NCBI RefSeq assembly: GCF_024586455.1
Contig: NC_065919.1
Coordinates: forward strand, 35,936,839-36,000,838
Origin: Bactrocera neohumeralis
Taxonomy: Eukaryota > Arthropoda > Insecta > Diptera > Tephritidae
DNA length: 64,000 nucleotides
Reading direction: 5' to 3'
Shown here: positions 11,062 through 23,654 of the stretch, piece by piece
Layout: the number at the start of each line of letters is the position of its first letter
Position numbering within the stretch: the first letter of the stretch is position 1
Position numbers and translations under genes: made by a program
The notes under the pieces: model-generated
What the model was told of the DNA's origin: nothing
Database searches by the model: none
What the model saw: the letters and a program-made list of their open reading frames with translations, nothing else

Positions 11062-11885
11062 TACAAGGGGTTTTCCAAGGTAAACAGGACTTTTGGAATC
11101 TAGCACCCCTTGGTGCGTTAGAATCTGCTTTCTTTATCGATTGTCCAGTGAGAATTTCATGACGTTTCCTTGATTTGAAGTGAAGTTATTGCGTTTTAAG
11201 TGTCAGTATGTTTGTGTTATCGGTGCGAAAATGAGCTTCGAACAAAGAGCCAACATTAAATTTTGTTTTGTTTGGTAAAACTTTTACCGAAACGATTCAA
11301 ATGATGATAAACAAGTTTATGGCGATGATTGCCTATCCCGATAAGCATGTGGGTCAATCAAAATCCATGATCACCGGAAATTCCATCGAAACTATGTGTG
11401 AATTCATCAAAAATCAGCCGAAATCATCATTGAAATTCATGGAAAATGGAATTGAACATCTCCAAAACATCGATTAATCGCATTTTGACCGAACATTTGG
11501 GCTTACGAAAGGTGTGTGCACGGTTTGTTCCGCACAAATTGACTGACGACCAAAAATTGCTCTCATCGATCGACGCTTGTGACCGATTATTTGACCAAAA
11601 ATCACATTTTAACCATTAACCACTCCTTTTCGCATTTGCATGCATTTTCCCATGAAAGAAAAGCGTTATGCAGACGTAGAGGCCATTCAAAAGGCTTGCA
11701 CCGCCATACTGGCGGCCATACCAGCCAACGAGCTAAAACACTCGTTCGACATGCTTTTGGACCGTGCAAAAAGCTGTATTGAAGCAGAAGGAGACTATTT
11801 TAAATAAAATAAATTGATTTTGCCTAAAGAACCATTTTTTCTGTTTTTTGCTTAAAGTCCTGTTTACTTTGGAACGGTCCTTGTA
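11062..11885 (+). mobile_element. Internally deleted mariner-like element with intact ends
   Basis: Both ends carry a 32-bp terminal inverted repeat starting TACAAGG and ending GTAAACAGGACTTT, with 27 of 32 positions equal. Each starts at a TA (11062, 11884), the mariner target site. Inside, from the ATG at 11231, the pieces MSFEQRANIKFCF, IKNQPKSSLKFME and TEHLGLRKVCARFVPHKLT form the transposase N-terminus. The C-terminus follows (ADVEAIQKACTAILAAIP, then KSCIEAEGDYF). The catalytic middle, roughly 150 codons, is deleted and the remainder is frameshifted. It is a non-autonomous derivative. Confidence 0.82.
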
Positions 11886-11999
11886 TGCATTCAACTTATT
11901 ATGGCGGGGTCACGCACACTTACACTGAATATTCTTCTACATACTTCGATGCTAGTATATATCATTTACAGTCGTTCTGAATATCTGGCTTTGTTAAAG

Positions 12000-14390
12000 C
12001 ACTTCATGGTTCTTCGCTTAACGGCAATTTATTCCTGACGGACAGTCAAACGGAATTCAATGTCCCCTCACTCATGAAAAGTTTTATCAGGGCTACTTCC
12101 GAGACGTCTTCATAAACCCTCCACTTATAGCTGCTATTCTTTTTCTATGTAGAGTTTTACAATCGCATATAAGATGCTTAATAGTCCCTAACAGCTTCTA
12201 CAATAATCGTTGTATAACTTTTGATGTCTTGCCTATTGTGCAGTGACCTTTATAGTACTTCTACTATTTTAAACATACATATTTTATATGTATCCTTTTA
12301 AATTTGAATAGTCAGCATGTGCGGTCCATATTCCATTTATGTCACGTCTGCCTTCTTGTCGAATAAGTCAAGGATTGAATCCACCGAGACTCGGCTAACT
12401 ATATTTATACTATATTTGCCGTTGTTGGCCACCATACCAATATACCGTACGTCATAATCAGTCTTACAACTGCTATGCAAAGCCAGTGTGCTACCGAAGA
12501 CCTCACCAATATTTTAAAAGTGTAAAGCGCTATAGTTGCTGGGTTTCAATTGCTTTTTATTTTTAATTCAATTAACCTTTCCAATATCGTCTATTTTACA
12601 TACATTAATATCTGAAACTATGTCTACAGGAAGGAAATTTGTCTCTACTCCACTGCCTAGTATGTACCCTTTTATATGATTTTCAGAGCTACCTAAGAAA
12701 GGAGTATCCATTAGCAGGCCTAACGATTTTTCACCGTCCAACCTTGGTCTGGCTTCTGAAGGTATCCAATGCTATGAGCCGATTGTGCCATTATTTTCCT
12801 ATGTCGAAACGCTTCGGACGTATTCTCAATATCATTATGAAAAGATTTTCTCGAATTTCTTTTTTGCTTTCCTTACATCTATTTTATATAACCTTAGTAC
12901 TTTATAATTCATAGCTATCCCAATCCTCTTCTCACTGGGATAATTTAGCTAAATTCAATTGTTTCCTGCGGTCTATTTCCAAGTTCATGAGTATAGGAGA
13001 CCAGCATTGGGGTCTAATTCTTCCCGGCGGCTTGTTGGAAAGATCGTCTTTGTTCTCTGATTGGAATAGCGGAATCAAAGAAATTCGCTTTTCTAGCACT
13101 TGCAGGAACATCTGCCATCCACGTAGCTTGAAAACATTCAGTTGTTTATTGGCCGTTCGTTCGCTATGTTCGCTATTTGCCATACATAAATGTGTGCTTA
13201 GTCCGCAAACACGTCCTCATTAGCCCATGGACCTCCTGAATGAATTAGAGAAGCTAATTTGCTATGGTGAAATTTAATTTGTAGAAGACGCTTTAGGAAC
13301 TTAGAATCTTATTCACAAGAAAATTAAATTAGAGGGTACACCTTTCCAACCTTATCCATTGCAGCCTTGTATAGATGGACCGATCGCTCTTCACAGGCTA
13401 TTATATTTATTGCCTGCCTGATACCATCCAGCATTCGTGCATGAAGGTGGCGGACCTAGATTGCTTAATACCACTTCCCATTAATGGTAATGCGTTTTCG
13501 GGCCATATCAGCAAATGATTTTGCGGGCGCCCCTACTTTGTTTTCGGTGTTTTGGCTAACGACTTACCCTCTTCAGTTGACCTCTGTCATTTGGCTGCTA
13601 CTATTGACGGCTCGAGCCTAAAACTTGGCAGGAATACTCTTGCGCAGTCAATGGCTTCCAGGAGTTCCTTCGTTAGCTCCTCCTTGTTAGGCGGTTGCAG
13701 CTACGCCTTTCTCAGCAGGTAGGCAACTCGTCGCTTCTCCGCTTATCTTGCCTTCGCTATGTCTTCAACTTTAAAACCAGGCTATGCAGTACCAGCAGCA
13801 ACACTTTTGGCATCTCCCCTCCCCCTTTTTAGAAGCCACTCTTTCGCAACAGGGTTTGGAAGTAGCTGCCTCTGTTCCGTTGCTTTCCGAGAGCCAGCCA
13901 TAGATTTAACTCCCTTGCTAGTGTTAGCCTTTGCACAGGGACCAAGCTCCGCTCCTGGCCTTGCGCAGACTGCTTTCGAGCTCACAATGAACGCTGCTCT
14001 TCTACTTTGGCTCATATTTGGACCCACGAATGTAGAGGAAGACATGTCCGCTTTCGCATAGCATTCACTAAGCAAATAAAGCTATCTTATTACGGAGGGC
14101 GCCAGTTACCTGAAACTCAGTTCCAGACTGGGCTATCTAGGGGCCGCCAGCTAGGTTAATCCCCATCAAGGGTCGCATGACACCTTGATCCAGCTTTTTT
14201 TACCCCGATCATAGTAAGACTATCTATCGAGGAGATACAAACACCCAGGTATGAAGTCTGACTTTAGCTGGATAACTCCCTGCTGCAATAGGGGCGAACT
14301 ATTTCTAGCCCCCGTCCCTGCCTCCTTTGTTAAACTGTGGTATCTATAACCAGTCAGCACCCTCGGAGAGAGTGTAAATGGAGAAATATA
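12000..14390 (-). mobile_element. Decayed non-LTR retrotransposon with RNase H-type tail
   Basis: On the minus strand the 5' part (about 14390-13300) holds decayed gag-like ORF1 sequence, including an open frame at 13782-14075 and MLDGIRQAINIIACEERS near 13430. Near 12480 the frame AVVRLIMTYGILVWW matches the end of reverse transcriptase. Near 12180 KHLICDCKTLHRKRIAAI matches the region after RNase H in I/LOA-type LINEs. Most of the polymerase is missing and stops are frequent. The exact clade is uncertain; LOA or I are the best guesses from the tail. The boundaries are approximate. Confidence 0.6.
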
Positions 14391-14455
14391 TTTGCAATAT
14401 TTCCATTATACCTACAGTATAATGTCCCAACTATGCTGTGGTTTTATTTTAAAAA

Positions 14456-14760
14456 ACAAGTAAGGAACGGTTATGTTCGGCTATAACCGAACAGTTCATA
14501 CTCTTGCTACTTGCAAGGAAGCCAGGGAAGTACCTACATAAAACATGTTAGTAATATGAGATCCACGGCAAGTTTTCACCCGATTTTATGCATTCTAAGC
14601 ACAAATATGCACCGTTATGAGAAAACACGCTCTCTCAAATTTTACTAAGATAACTAACTATTGGCCGATCTATGTGATACAATGTCACCCGGAAACTTGA
14701 AAACCTTTATATTAGAAATATGGGGGCTAAAGAAAGTACTGACCCTATTCAACCCTTTTT
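14456..14760 (+). mobile_element. Family A DINE-type repeat, 3'-truncated
   Basis: It begins acaagtaaggaacggttatg, then the hairpin GTTCGG-CTATAA-CCGAAC and 'catactcttgc', followed by the usual 'caagttttcacccgatttta' block. It stops after about 300 bases, without the GTCY block or the 3' end. Confidence 0.65.
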
Positions 14761-15419
14761 ATTAAACGAGTTATTAAACTCACATATCATATGAAAAGAA
14801 AGATGTGTTGGATGATAAATTTGTATGTATGTATGTCGGTTGGAATATTCCATCGCTGTTGTCAACAAGTGTGACCATGAGTGTATAATGACAATGAATT
14901 GTCGATGCGCCAAAACAGCAATCACCAGTGAGCTGCAACATAACAGATGCATATATATGAACATTGGGCATTTCTAGTAGCAGTTGCAAAATTTTGATGA
15001 CTGAAAACAGCAGGAGAAACAATAAACGTGCCATCAACGTTTGCACATATTAATGACATGAAAGCAAGAAAAGAAACAGGGGTTCATCTTTAAGTATGTC
15101 TTGAGTAAAACATCATGAGAAGCAAAATTAACAGGGTGAAATGTCCTTGCAAGAAGAATCATCATTAGATTATGGTCCTTTGGAGATCAATTCACGAACT
15201 TGAATGGAGTTTGTTGGCCATTTCAACTATGCGTGAAGGTCGCTGAAAATCAATGACTTGTTATTGCCAATAAGGTGTTAAATTCATAAAACAATATGCT
15301 GCTGTTTGCATCTGTGTACATACGCATAAACAGAATTTTTTTGAGCAATTATATTTGACGAATGTTTATTTACATTTCATATTTGTTACCCTACGTTTGC
15401 TTTAAACTAAATTAATTAA

Positions 15420-15550
15420 AATAAGTAGGGAAGGGCTAAGTTTGAGTGTAACCGCACATTTTACCGAGATAACATTTTCGAATGTTGACAACACTGTAGT
15501 ACTAAATGATATATAGTATGTAGTTGTCCGATCTGGAAAATTTCTGAGAT
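15420..15550 (+). repeat. Family A DINE-type repeat, 5' end fragment
   Basis: The opening 'aagtagggaagggctaagtt' and 'gtaaccgcacatttta' match family A. The sequence then diverges. The hairpin is damaged. Confidence 0.5.
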
Positions 15551-15574
15551 ATTGTACCGTTGACTTGGACTACA

Positions 15575-15930
15575 ACTTCGGGCGCCCGGGGCCAAGGATG
15601 TTTTGCCGCCCCCCTTTATCTACCTACCTACAAGTTTTATGAGGTGGTTCGAACAAAAGTGAATTTTTACAAAATACCTTCGATATTAAGTATATAAAAC
15701 TTAGGAACTAGAAGCCACGCTAATTCTGAAGTTCCACAATTCTCACAATACGGTTTTTGAGGAAATTGATAGTAAATTTACAAGACATCTTATTAAAAGC
15801 CATAGAAAAAACCCATTTTCTCCCTATATCTTGTACACTTTTGACACAATTTGCAGGAATTTTTGCCCGAATTGGAGTTTTTAAATACCATTTTGCCGCC
15901 CCCAAGACGTTGCGCTACGCCACTGAGATA
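15575..15930. repeat. Unclassified repeat with twin TTTTGCCGCCCCC boxes
   Basis: The box TTTTGCCGCCCCC occurs near 15600 and again near 15892 in the same orientation, about 290 bases apart. GC-rich flanks at both ends (cgggcgcccggggcc and gcgctacgccactg) contrast with the AT-rich inside. It could be a small transposon or retrosequence. I do not recognise the family. Confidence 0.35.
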
Positions 15931-16546
15931 CTTACTATCGCAGTGATAATAAAGCTATTTACCGGTTTACTGCTTCCAACTTATTAAATGCCGTCAATAT
16001 TCTTAAATTAGGATGACTTTTCCCAAATATTTGCATCGCATTGAAAATATTTTGCACTCTACCCGTTTTCGTTTCAAATGAAGAACGCTCGCTTAGTGTT
16101 TTAGGAATGATCAAAAATTTTAGTCGACATGATTTCAGGACTAGCCACACTGTGCTAAAGTATTAGAAACATTCTTGAAGGGAGAGGGCTCGCACCTCTT
16201 TATTCCCTAGGCCCGGTTTTTCTCTTGGCGGTCTTGTATGTACAGTGTACGACAAAATTAAATCACGGAATCAATCTTGTCGGTAGTCTTTTTATTTCTA
16301 TTATGCTCTGGAAATGTCTTTCCATGCTTTCGTTACTTGTATGAATATAGCATCCTTATTTTTACAATTTTCACGTCTAATTTTTCGATCTACAATTTCC
16401 CATTTCTCTATGTGATCGATAGTTCACCAGGTGATTGTTGAGTGTATTTCTAATCGTTGGCGTGTTGATAAATCCAGTTAAAAGACGTTGGCGCATAATA
16501 TTCTGAAGAATATTTTTGTACATGAACCTGCCCATTAGACCATTTT

Positions 16547-17216
16547 TATACCCTGAACAGGGTATATTAAGTTTGTCACGAAGTTTGTAACACCCAGAAG
16601 GAATCGTCAGAGACCCTATAAAGTATATATATAAATGATCAGTATGTTGAGCTGAGTCGATTTAGCCATGTCCGTCTGCTTGTCTGTCTGTCCGTCTGTC
16701 CGTCCGTCCGTCCGTCCGTCTGTATATATACGAACTAGTCCCTCAGTTTTTAAGATATCGTTTTGAAATTTTGCAAACGTCATTTTCTTTTCAAGAAGCT
16801 GCTCATTTGTCGGAACGGCCGATATCGAACCACTATAACATATAGCTGCCATACAAACTGAACGATCGGAATCAAACTGGATTTGACAAGATATATTCAC
16901 GTATAGATTATAAGGCAACAATGTAATCTCGGAAGAAATTGTTCAGATCGGTTAACTATAGCATATAGCTGCCATACAAACTGAACGTTCGGAATCAAAT
17001 GCTTGTATGGACAACTTTCACATTTGACAAGATATATTCACGAAATTTGGTATAGATTATTTTCTAAGGCAACAATATAATCTCTAAAAAACTTGTTCAG
17101 AACGGATTACTATAGCATATAGCTTCCATACAAACTGAACACATAGTTACTAACAGAAATGCACCTGTGAAGGGTATTTAGCTTCGGTGCAACCGAAGTT
17201 AACGTTTTTTCTTGAT
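16547..17216 (-). mobile_element. DINE/mini-me-type repeat, family B, full length, inverted
   Basis: Its 3' stem-loop TATACCCTG-aa-CAGGGTATA is at the left edge, and the 5' hairpin CTTCGG-CCGAAG with 'aacgttttttcttg' is at the right. The GTCY microsatellite at about 16680-16725 is the longest in the window. The 'agctgccatacaaactgaac' block occurs twice inside, about 125 bases apart, so this copy carries an internal partial duplication absent from the copy at 8602. Confidence 0.77.
16680..16725. repeat. (GTCY)n microsatellite in a family B repeat
   Basis: Tetranucleotide units gtct/gtcc/ttgt run for about 45 bases. This is the core microsatellite typical of mini-me-type elements. Confidence 0.8.
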
Positions 17217-17399
17217 ATGATGATTTTTATTGTCCGAATGACTGTCTTATCCCCTCGTTCGGGTTTTTCCGCGGCCTTCCAACTATGCAATGTAACTAAA
17301 AATAATGATGTGCGAAATCGGCTTAATGTTCGGTAAACAATAGTATGATATATTCCAAACATTTTTGTAGTAGTCGTAGATTCCGTGCTTTAGTTTTGT

Positions 17400-17475
17400 C
17401 GCATGGTGCTTCCGACGTTTCCTTCTGGGTGTTGTAAACTTCGTGGCAAACTTGATATGTCCTGTTTAGGGTATA
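17400..17475 (+). repeat. Family B repeat, 3' end fragment
   Basis: It contains 'ttccttctgggtgttgtaa', 'cttcgtggcaaactt' and a decayed stem-loop (tgtcctgtttagggtata). Confidence 0.6.
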
Positions 17476-17899
17476 AAAAAGTTGAGGAAGATTCAATTGC
17501 TATTCGCCGAATCCATGGATTAGAATCGTATTATGTATCTCAAACACGTACACTTATTTTCAGTTTTAGAGAAATTTAATTTCTTCGTTATATTTTGTTT
17601 CCTGTCCGAGGTATTTACATATATTAAAACTAACTTAGTAAATGAAATGAAAAAGTATGCAATATAAACTAAATCAGGGACTAAATTTAGTGGGTATACC
17701 AAGACAAGGTAAGAAGAGAATCGAAAATCTTTATATTAAAAAAAGATCAGGGTATAGATCGATTTCACTCAAAGCAAAAATCTACACATAATTTCATTAA
17801 TAAATCACACATTTTGACAAATACAAATATCCTAGGAGCAGGCTTGGACTGATTCCATTAACTTCTGACATTTCTGAAGTGTATTCGAGAACATTTTTC

Positions 17900-19215
17900 A
17901 ACAAAGTCAACAACAACAGAAATCACAATGTCTGGTATATGGGACTGAGGTAATTTGAACCACTTTCACACATTTTCGGTATTAAACTATAGTATAGTTT
18001 TCACATCAGGGCGAATGATCGATATATACGCCATAAAGCCAACCGGAAGCTAGAACTTATCATATTAGGTATAAGGGAGGTACGTGTAGTATTCACCCAG
18101 TGTCATCTATTTTAGACATCAATACATATTATTACCAGAAAAAAATGCAATATGAAGTTCAAAAAGAACTTACATATTTATCGATGTACTACATACTAAG
18201 TCAAACTGAACTTTTAAAATCCTTATATTAATGGGAGGCTGTGGAAAGCATTGAGCAAAAAGGCCTATTGGAAGATGTTCACAACTTTCATTGTTATATT
18301 TTACAGATTGAGTGTTATTTTCAGTAAAAAGTCAGCCATAGACACTTAGGTTCACACATTCAATATTTAGGGCTTGATGAGTTATGATCCGACTTTCACC
18401 ATTTTTTGATATGATAACTTCATTGATTGGTGATTCATATACTGCAAAGATTATGAAAGAAATAAATGGAATTTAAAATTTTGCTATATGAAAAGTAGAC
18501 GTGGTTGTGCTCCGATTTCGCCCCTTTTCACACTGTAAGAATTTGGATGAATGGTTCCTAAGTTCTTAAAATTGCATCTATCACTACGATTGTCCAATTT
18601 TTATACCAGTTCCTATAAAGCCCTTCTTTACTAACTTGGTTATGAAATTTAATGATTATGTTGTATTAACTTAATGAGCTATAGCGCATTGAATAGTTTT
18701 CAACATAACTGTTATATGCAGGTGGACGTGGTTACTATCCGAGTTCACCCATTTCCCACCCTCTGAGAAGGTACTGACAGGATTTGTCCTCAGTATTACC
18801 TCAACAAGTTTGGTTGATATAACTTTAGAAGTTGAACATTAAGCCTATTAAGGTGCGGGGTTAAGCCGACTTTAAAAAAAAAGTTAGTCCATAGAGCACC
18901 TTTTTACCTCGATCTCTTATGTCAAATTTCAATTTTATAATATATTTTAATATGAAGCTTTTTTCGATTAAAGACATGTTAAGGGCGTGCTAATAGAACG
19001 AGTACGTCAACCTTGCCTTTGTACCAAAGAACACGTATACTATATTTCATGACGATGTCTCACTCAAGTTATAGCTTGCACAGATGGACGAATGGATGGG
19101 CGAACAGTAAGTTCCCCTGTAATTTAACTTATCTCATCTACCTGGCCATCTATATACATATGTATATATATTATTCATTAACTCTCTCGATTAGTTTTGG
19201 ATGAACAAAACTATT
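17900..19215 (+). mobile_element. Old family A DINE-type repeat, body and 3' part
   Basis: Decayed copies of the family's internal blocks occur in the usual order: 'gtagacgtggttgtgctccg', 'cccttttcacactgtaag', 'gtccaatttttataccag', 'gacgtggttactatccgag' and 'gattagttttggatgaacaa'. The 5' hairpin is not visible. Boundaries are approximate. Confidence 0.5.
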
Positions 19216-19234
19216 TAGCCTTATGTATTTAGAT

Positions 19235-19360
19235 ATGCATATAATATCGCGCATATAAAGTCTGACAGTCTGCTCTTCTTGCTGATCATTATACATGTAT
19301 AAACTTTATAGGATATCTGAAGTTTTCTTTTGGGTGTTACAAATATCGTGGCAAACTTTA
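19235..19360 (+). repeat. Family B repeat, 3' end fragment
   Basis: The block 'gctgatcattatacatgtat', then 'ttcttttgggtgttacaa' and 'tcgtggcaaacttta', matches the end of family B without a clear stem-loop. Confidence 0.5.
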
Positions 19361-19364
19361 TAGA

Positions 19365-20715
19365 TTCAATATTTTCACAATCTAATTATTTTCAAAATAT
19401 TCTCAATAAAAATATTAAAATCCACACGGATTCACAATACGTGAACTGTATTACTATTTGACAGCGACCTATTAACTTTAAGTGAGATCAAATCTGCGAA
19501 TCAGGTGTGAGTCACTTGCGCATAGATTTCAGCGCTTGCTGGTTTATTTAAAGAAGTTGAAGAGTTTGCTAACGTTACTTCTATATTGCTTTCCAAAGTT
19601 GCTCTCCTTTTCCTCTGCTCACTACTCATCGCTCCATTGCTTTGCTATGCAGACATATGGACTCTGGAATTTCTTTAGTACACCACTTCTTCGCCGCGAA
19701 GAGCTGTTTCGCTTAACATGAGCACACTACTAATATGTAAATAATCAATCCGTTGTTTATTTTTCTACTTTTAATTCTTGTTGTCCATTTTCGCCCATTC
19801 TATATACAGACGTACGCAGCATGACGTAAATTTTCAAGTACTTTTTTGCTTATTTTTCATCACCTATCAGACATCAGCAGTAGTAGAAGATTCGGTAGAA
19901 GTTTATTACAAACACATTTCTATTAACTTTGAATACAACCAAAATACATCAACAAATATACAATAGTGCACATTATACACCCAATTTATACGTTTTAATA
20001 CCTTGCCACGGGGAGTTAATGATGCTTACTGAAACAGCAAATACTGATCGTTATCTGTAAATAATTCATAATCACATCAAACGATCAGAGCAGCAGGTAC
20101 CGAAATGTAAGATAAATAAAAATAGTTGGAATTGTGCTCTTAACAAGCTCATTGTAAGATCGGTTGTAAGTTTGTATTTTAAAAGAGTCTGTGTAAAGTT
20201 TTATTCAATGTTCAGTACACAAAATTGACATTTATGGTACATCTACATAGGTTATGTATTTGACTGAGCTTATTCTGTTATTCATGACGTACGCCAGGAT
20301 GTTTTCCGAAGCTCGAATAATTAGCAGGCAACATTAGCAGGAACAAGCTTTCAGCAGCCAGCGTTTAACTGACGACTTGATGAATGTATGCAAAATTATT
20401 TACTTATAATAACGAAAGGTAAGCGAATTAGAACCAGAAATTAAAATAATTTTTTGTGTGTCAATGTTGGCGCATCCCAGATATATCTTACTTGTCGACT
20501 TCATTTTTTTCTAAATATGATATTAATATGTGGAAGCGGCATCAACGGATCACCATAAATGGGGAAGGCTCCAGTGCAATTGTACTCAATTTATTCTTAA
20601 CTTAAAGTAATGGATATAATATTCTGTCATCTGGGTTCTACAAATACGGATTTGAGGGCTTACGGCAATTGGCTCAAAAGAGCAAGAACTATGATATCTG
20701 GAATAAATTTTAAAT
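19365..20715. other. Gene-free stretch
   Basis: No gene or known repeat is recognised. The sequence is of average complexity and could hold regulatory DNA. Several short frames of 60-80 codons look like chance. Confidence 0.35.
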
Positions 20716-20716
20716 C

Positions 20717-23650
20717 TTTTTCTTAATTGGTGTAGACACCGCTTACGCGATTATAGCCGAGTTAACAACAGCACGCCAGTCTTTTCTTCTTTTCGCTACG
20801 TAGCGCCAATTGGACAATCCAATCGAAGCGAGGTCCTTCCAACGGGGTGGAGGTCTTCCTCTTCCTCTGCTTCCCCCAGCGGGTACGGCGTCGAATACTT
20901 TCAAAGCTGGAGTGTTTTCGTCCATCCGGACAACATGACCTAGCCAGCATAGCCGCTGTCTTTTAATTCGCTGAACTATGTATGTCAATGTCGTCGTATA
21001 TCTCGTACAGCTCATCGTTCTATCGAATGCGATATTCGCCGTGGCCAACGCGCAAAGAAACATAAATCTTTCGCAGAACCTTTCTCTCGAAAACTCGTAA
21101 CGTCGACTCATCGGTTGCTGTCATCGTCCAAGCCTCAGCACCATATAGCAGGACGGGAATTATGAGCGACTTAAAGAGTTTGGTTTTTGTTCGTCGAGAG
21201 AGGACTTTACTTTTCAATTGGCTACTCAGTCCGAAGTAGCACCTGTTGGCAAGAGTTATCCTGCGTTGGATTTCCAGGCTGACATTGTTGGTGGTGTTTA
21301 TGCTGGTTCCCAAATATACGAAACTATATACAACTTCAAAGTTATGACTATCAACAGTGACGTGAGAGCCAAGTCGCGAGTGCGACGACTGTTCGTTTAA
21401 TGACAGGAGATATTTCGTCTTGCCATCGTTCACTACCAGACCCATTTGCTTTGCTTCCTTGTCCAGTCTTGAGAAAGCAGAACTAACGGTACGGGTGTTG
21501 ACGCCGATGATATTGATATCATACGCCAGCAGCTGTACACTCCTATAAAAGATTGTACCTGCTTGATTAAGTTCTGCAACTCGAACTATTTTCTCCAGCA
21601 GCAGATTGAAGAAGTCGCACGATAAGGAGTCCCTTGTCTGAAACATCGTTTGGTCATTCATTGGAGAGGTCCTTCCCGATCCTGATGGAGCTTTTGGTGT
21701 TGCTCAACGTCAGCTTACACAGCCGTATTAGTTTTGCGGGGATACCAAATTCACACATCGCGGCATAAAAGCAGCTCCTTTTCGTGCTGTCGAAAGCAGC
21801 TTTGAAATCGACGAAGAGGTGGTGTGTGTCGATTCTTCTTTCACGGGTCTTTTCCAAGAGTAGGCGCATGGTAAATATCTGGTCGGTAGTTGATTTTCCA
21901 GGTCTGAAGCCACACTGATAAGGTCCAATCAGTTTGTTGACGGTGGGCTTTAATCTTTCACACAATACGCAGGATAGAATCTTATATGCAATGTTGAGGA
22001 GACTTATCCCACAGTAGCTGGCGTAGATTGAGGGGTCTCCTTTTATATGGATTGGGCAGAGCACACTTAAATTCCAATCGTTGGGCATGCTTTCGTCCGA
22101 CCATATTTTACAAAGAAGCTGATGCATTCTCCTTATCAGTTCTTCGCCGCCGTGTTTGAATAGCTCGGCCGGCAATCCATCGGCGGTAATTGCTATTCGG
22201 ACTTCTTCACGGTCGGGCAATGGAACGTCTGCTCCATTGTCATCGATTGGGGAATCGGGTTCGCCTTCTCCTGGCGTTGTGCGTTCACTGCCATTCAGCA
22301 GGCTGAAGAAGTGTTCCCTCCATAATTTAAGTATGCTCTGGGCATCGGTCACTAGATCACCTTTGGGGTTTCTACAAGAGTATGCTCCGATCTTGAAACC
22401 TTCTGTAAGCCGCCGCATTTTTTCGTAGAATTTTCGTACTCACGCATTTCGGCCTCTTTCTTTTTCTGTCTGCAAAGGCGTCTCGCTTCCCTTTTCAACT
22501 CTCGGTATCTATCCCATCCCGCACGTGTTGTGGTCGATCATAACGATGCAAGATAGGCAGTTTGTTTTCTCTCCGCTGCGACACGGCACTCCAGCTGTTC
22601 TTTTGCATTTTCCTGAAACCAATGGTTTCGGTTGCAGCTGTACGTAAGGAGTTTTTAAACCGAGTTGTTGACGCGTGCTCTCAGAGAGCAGGAGTGCAAG
22701 CCGAGTAGAAAATCGTTCGGCTGTCTGTTGTGATTGCAGCTTGTCGACGTCGAACCTTCCTTGTGTTTGTTGTCGTGCGTTTTTTGCTGCACAGAGGCGG
22801 GTGCGAATCTTGGCTGCAACAAGATAGTGGTCCGAGTCGATGTTAGGACCTCGGAGCGCACGCACATCTAAAACACTGGAGACGTGTCTTCCGTCTATCA
22901 CAACATGATCGATCTGGTTGGTAGTTTTTCGATCCGGAGACAGCCAGGTAGCTTGATGAATCTTCTTGTGTTGGAATCTAGTACCACGGATAACCATATT
23001 TCGGGCCCCGGCGAAGTCGATCAGCCTCAACCCATTTGGGGATGTTTCATCGTGGAGGCTGAATTTACCGACCGTAGCGCCAAAAATACCTTCTTTGCCC
23101 ACCCTGGCGTTAAAGTCGCCAAGCACGATTTTGACATCTTGGCGGGGGCAGCTCTCATAAGTGCGCTCCAAGCACTCATAAAAGGCATCTTTGGACACAT
23201 CGTCCTTCTCTTCCGTCGGGGCGTGGGCGCAAATCAGCGATATGTTGAAGAACCTCGCTTTGATGCGGATTGTGGCTAGACATTCGTTCACCGGAGTGAA
23301 TGATAGTACTCGGCGGCGGAGTCTCTCTCCCACCACGAATCCCACACCAAACCTGCCACTGTAGTAAATGCCAAAAGGACCTACTCGTCTCTGTCCTTGT
23401 CCCGTCCATCGCATTTCTTGGACGATGGAGTCATGTGTAGAAGTTCACGCAAGTGAGGAAAGTTCTCTGATCGCCATTCACTTGGGAGAACATCCGTTCG
23501 AAGGCGAGCTAAAGTGAGAAGGCGAAACATTCTCTACATAGGGTTGTGCGCTGGGTTTGGGACCCGCCACGAAAAAAACTCTACCAATGAAAACTAAACG
23601 ACAGCCTCGGAAGAGAAACCCCCTTTTGATGACGACCATAAATTTTAAGT
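20717..23650 (-). mobile_element. Nearly full-length RTE-type LINE, inactive
   Basis: In RTE elements a single ORF encodes an endonuclease followed by reverse transcriptase. Here the endonuclease (23414-22509) shows GDFNARVG, NQIDHVVIDGRH and DSDHYLVAAKI. The reverse transcriptase follows (22418-21654) with YQCGFRPGKSTTDQIF and VDFKAAFD. After a frameshift, 21661-21020 has DSLSCDFFNLLLE, and where YADD should stand it reads LAYDINIIG. Another frame (21111-20743) gives the tail RQRLCWLGHVVRMDE and GRGRPPPRWKDL. The 3' end reads 'accaattaaga' plus an A-rich tail. At least three frameshifts and the lost YADD mean it cannot move alone. Confidence 0.88.
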
Positions 23651-23654
23651 ACGC

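Noticed and set aside
13759..14061. Plus-strand frame of 100 codons
   Set aside because: It is antisense to a decayed LINE ORF1-like frame on the minus strand, whose order agrees with the downstream RT and RNase H-side pieces.
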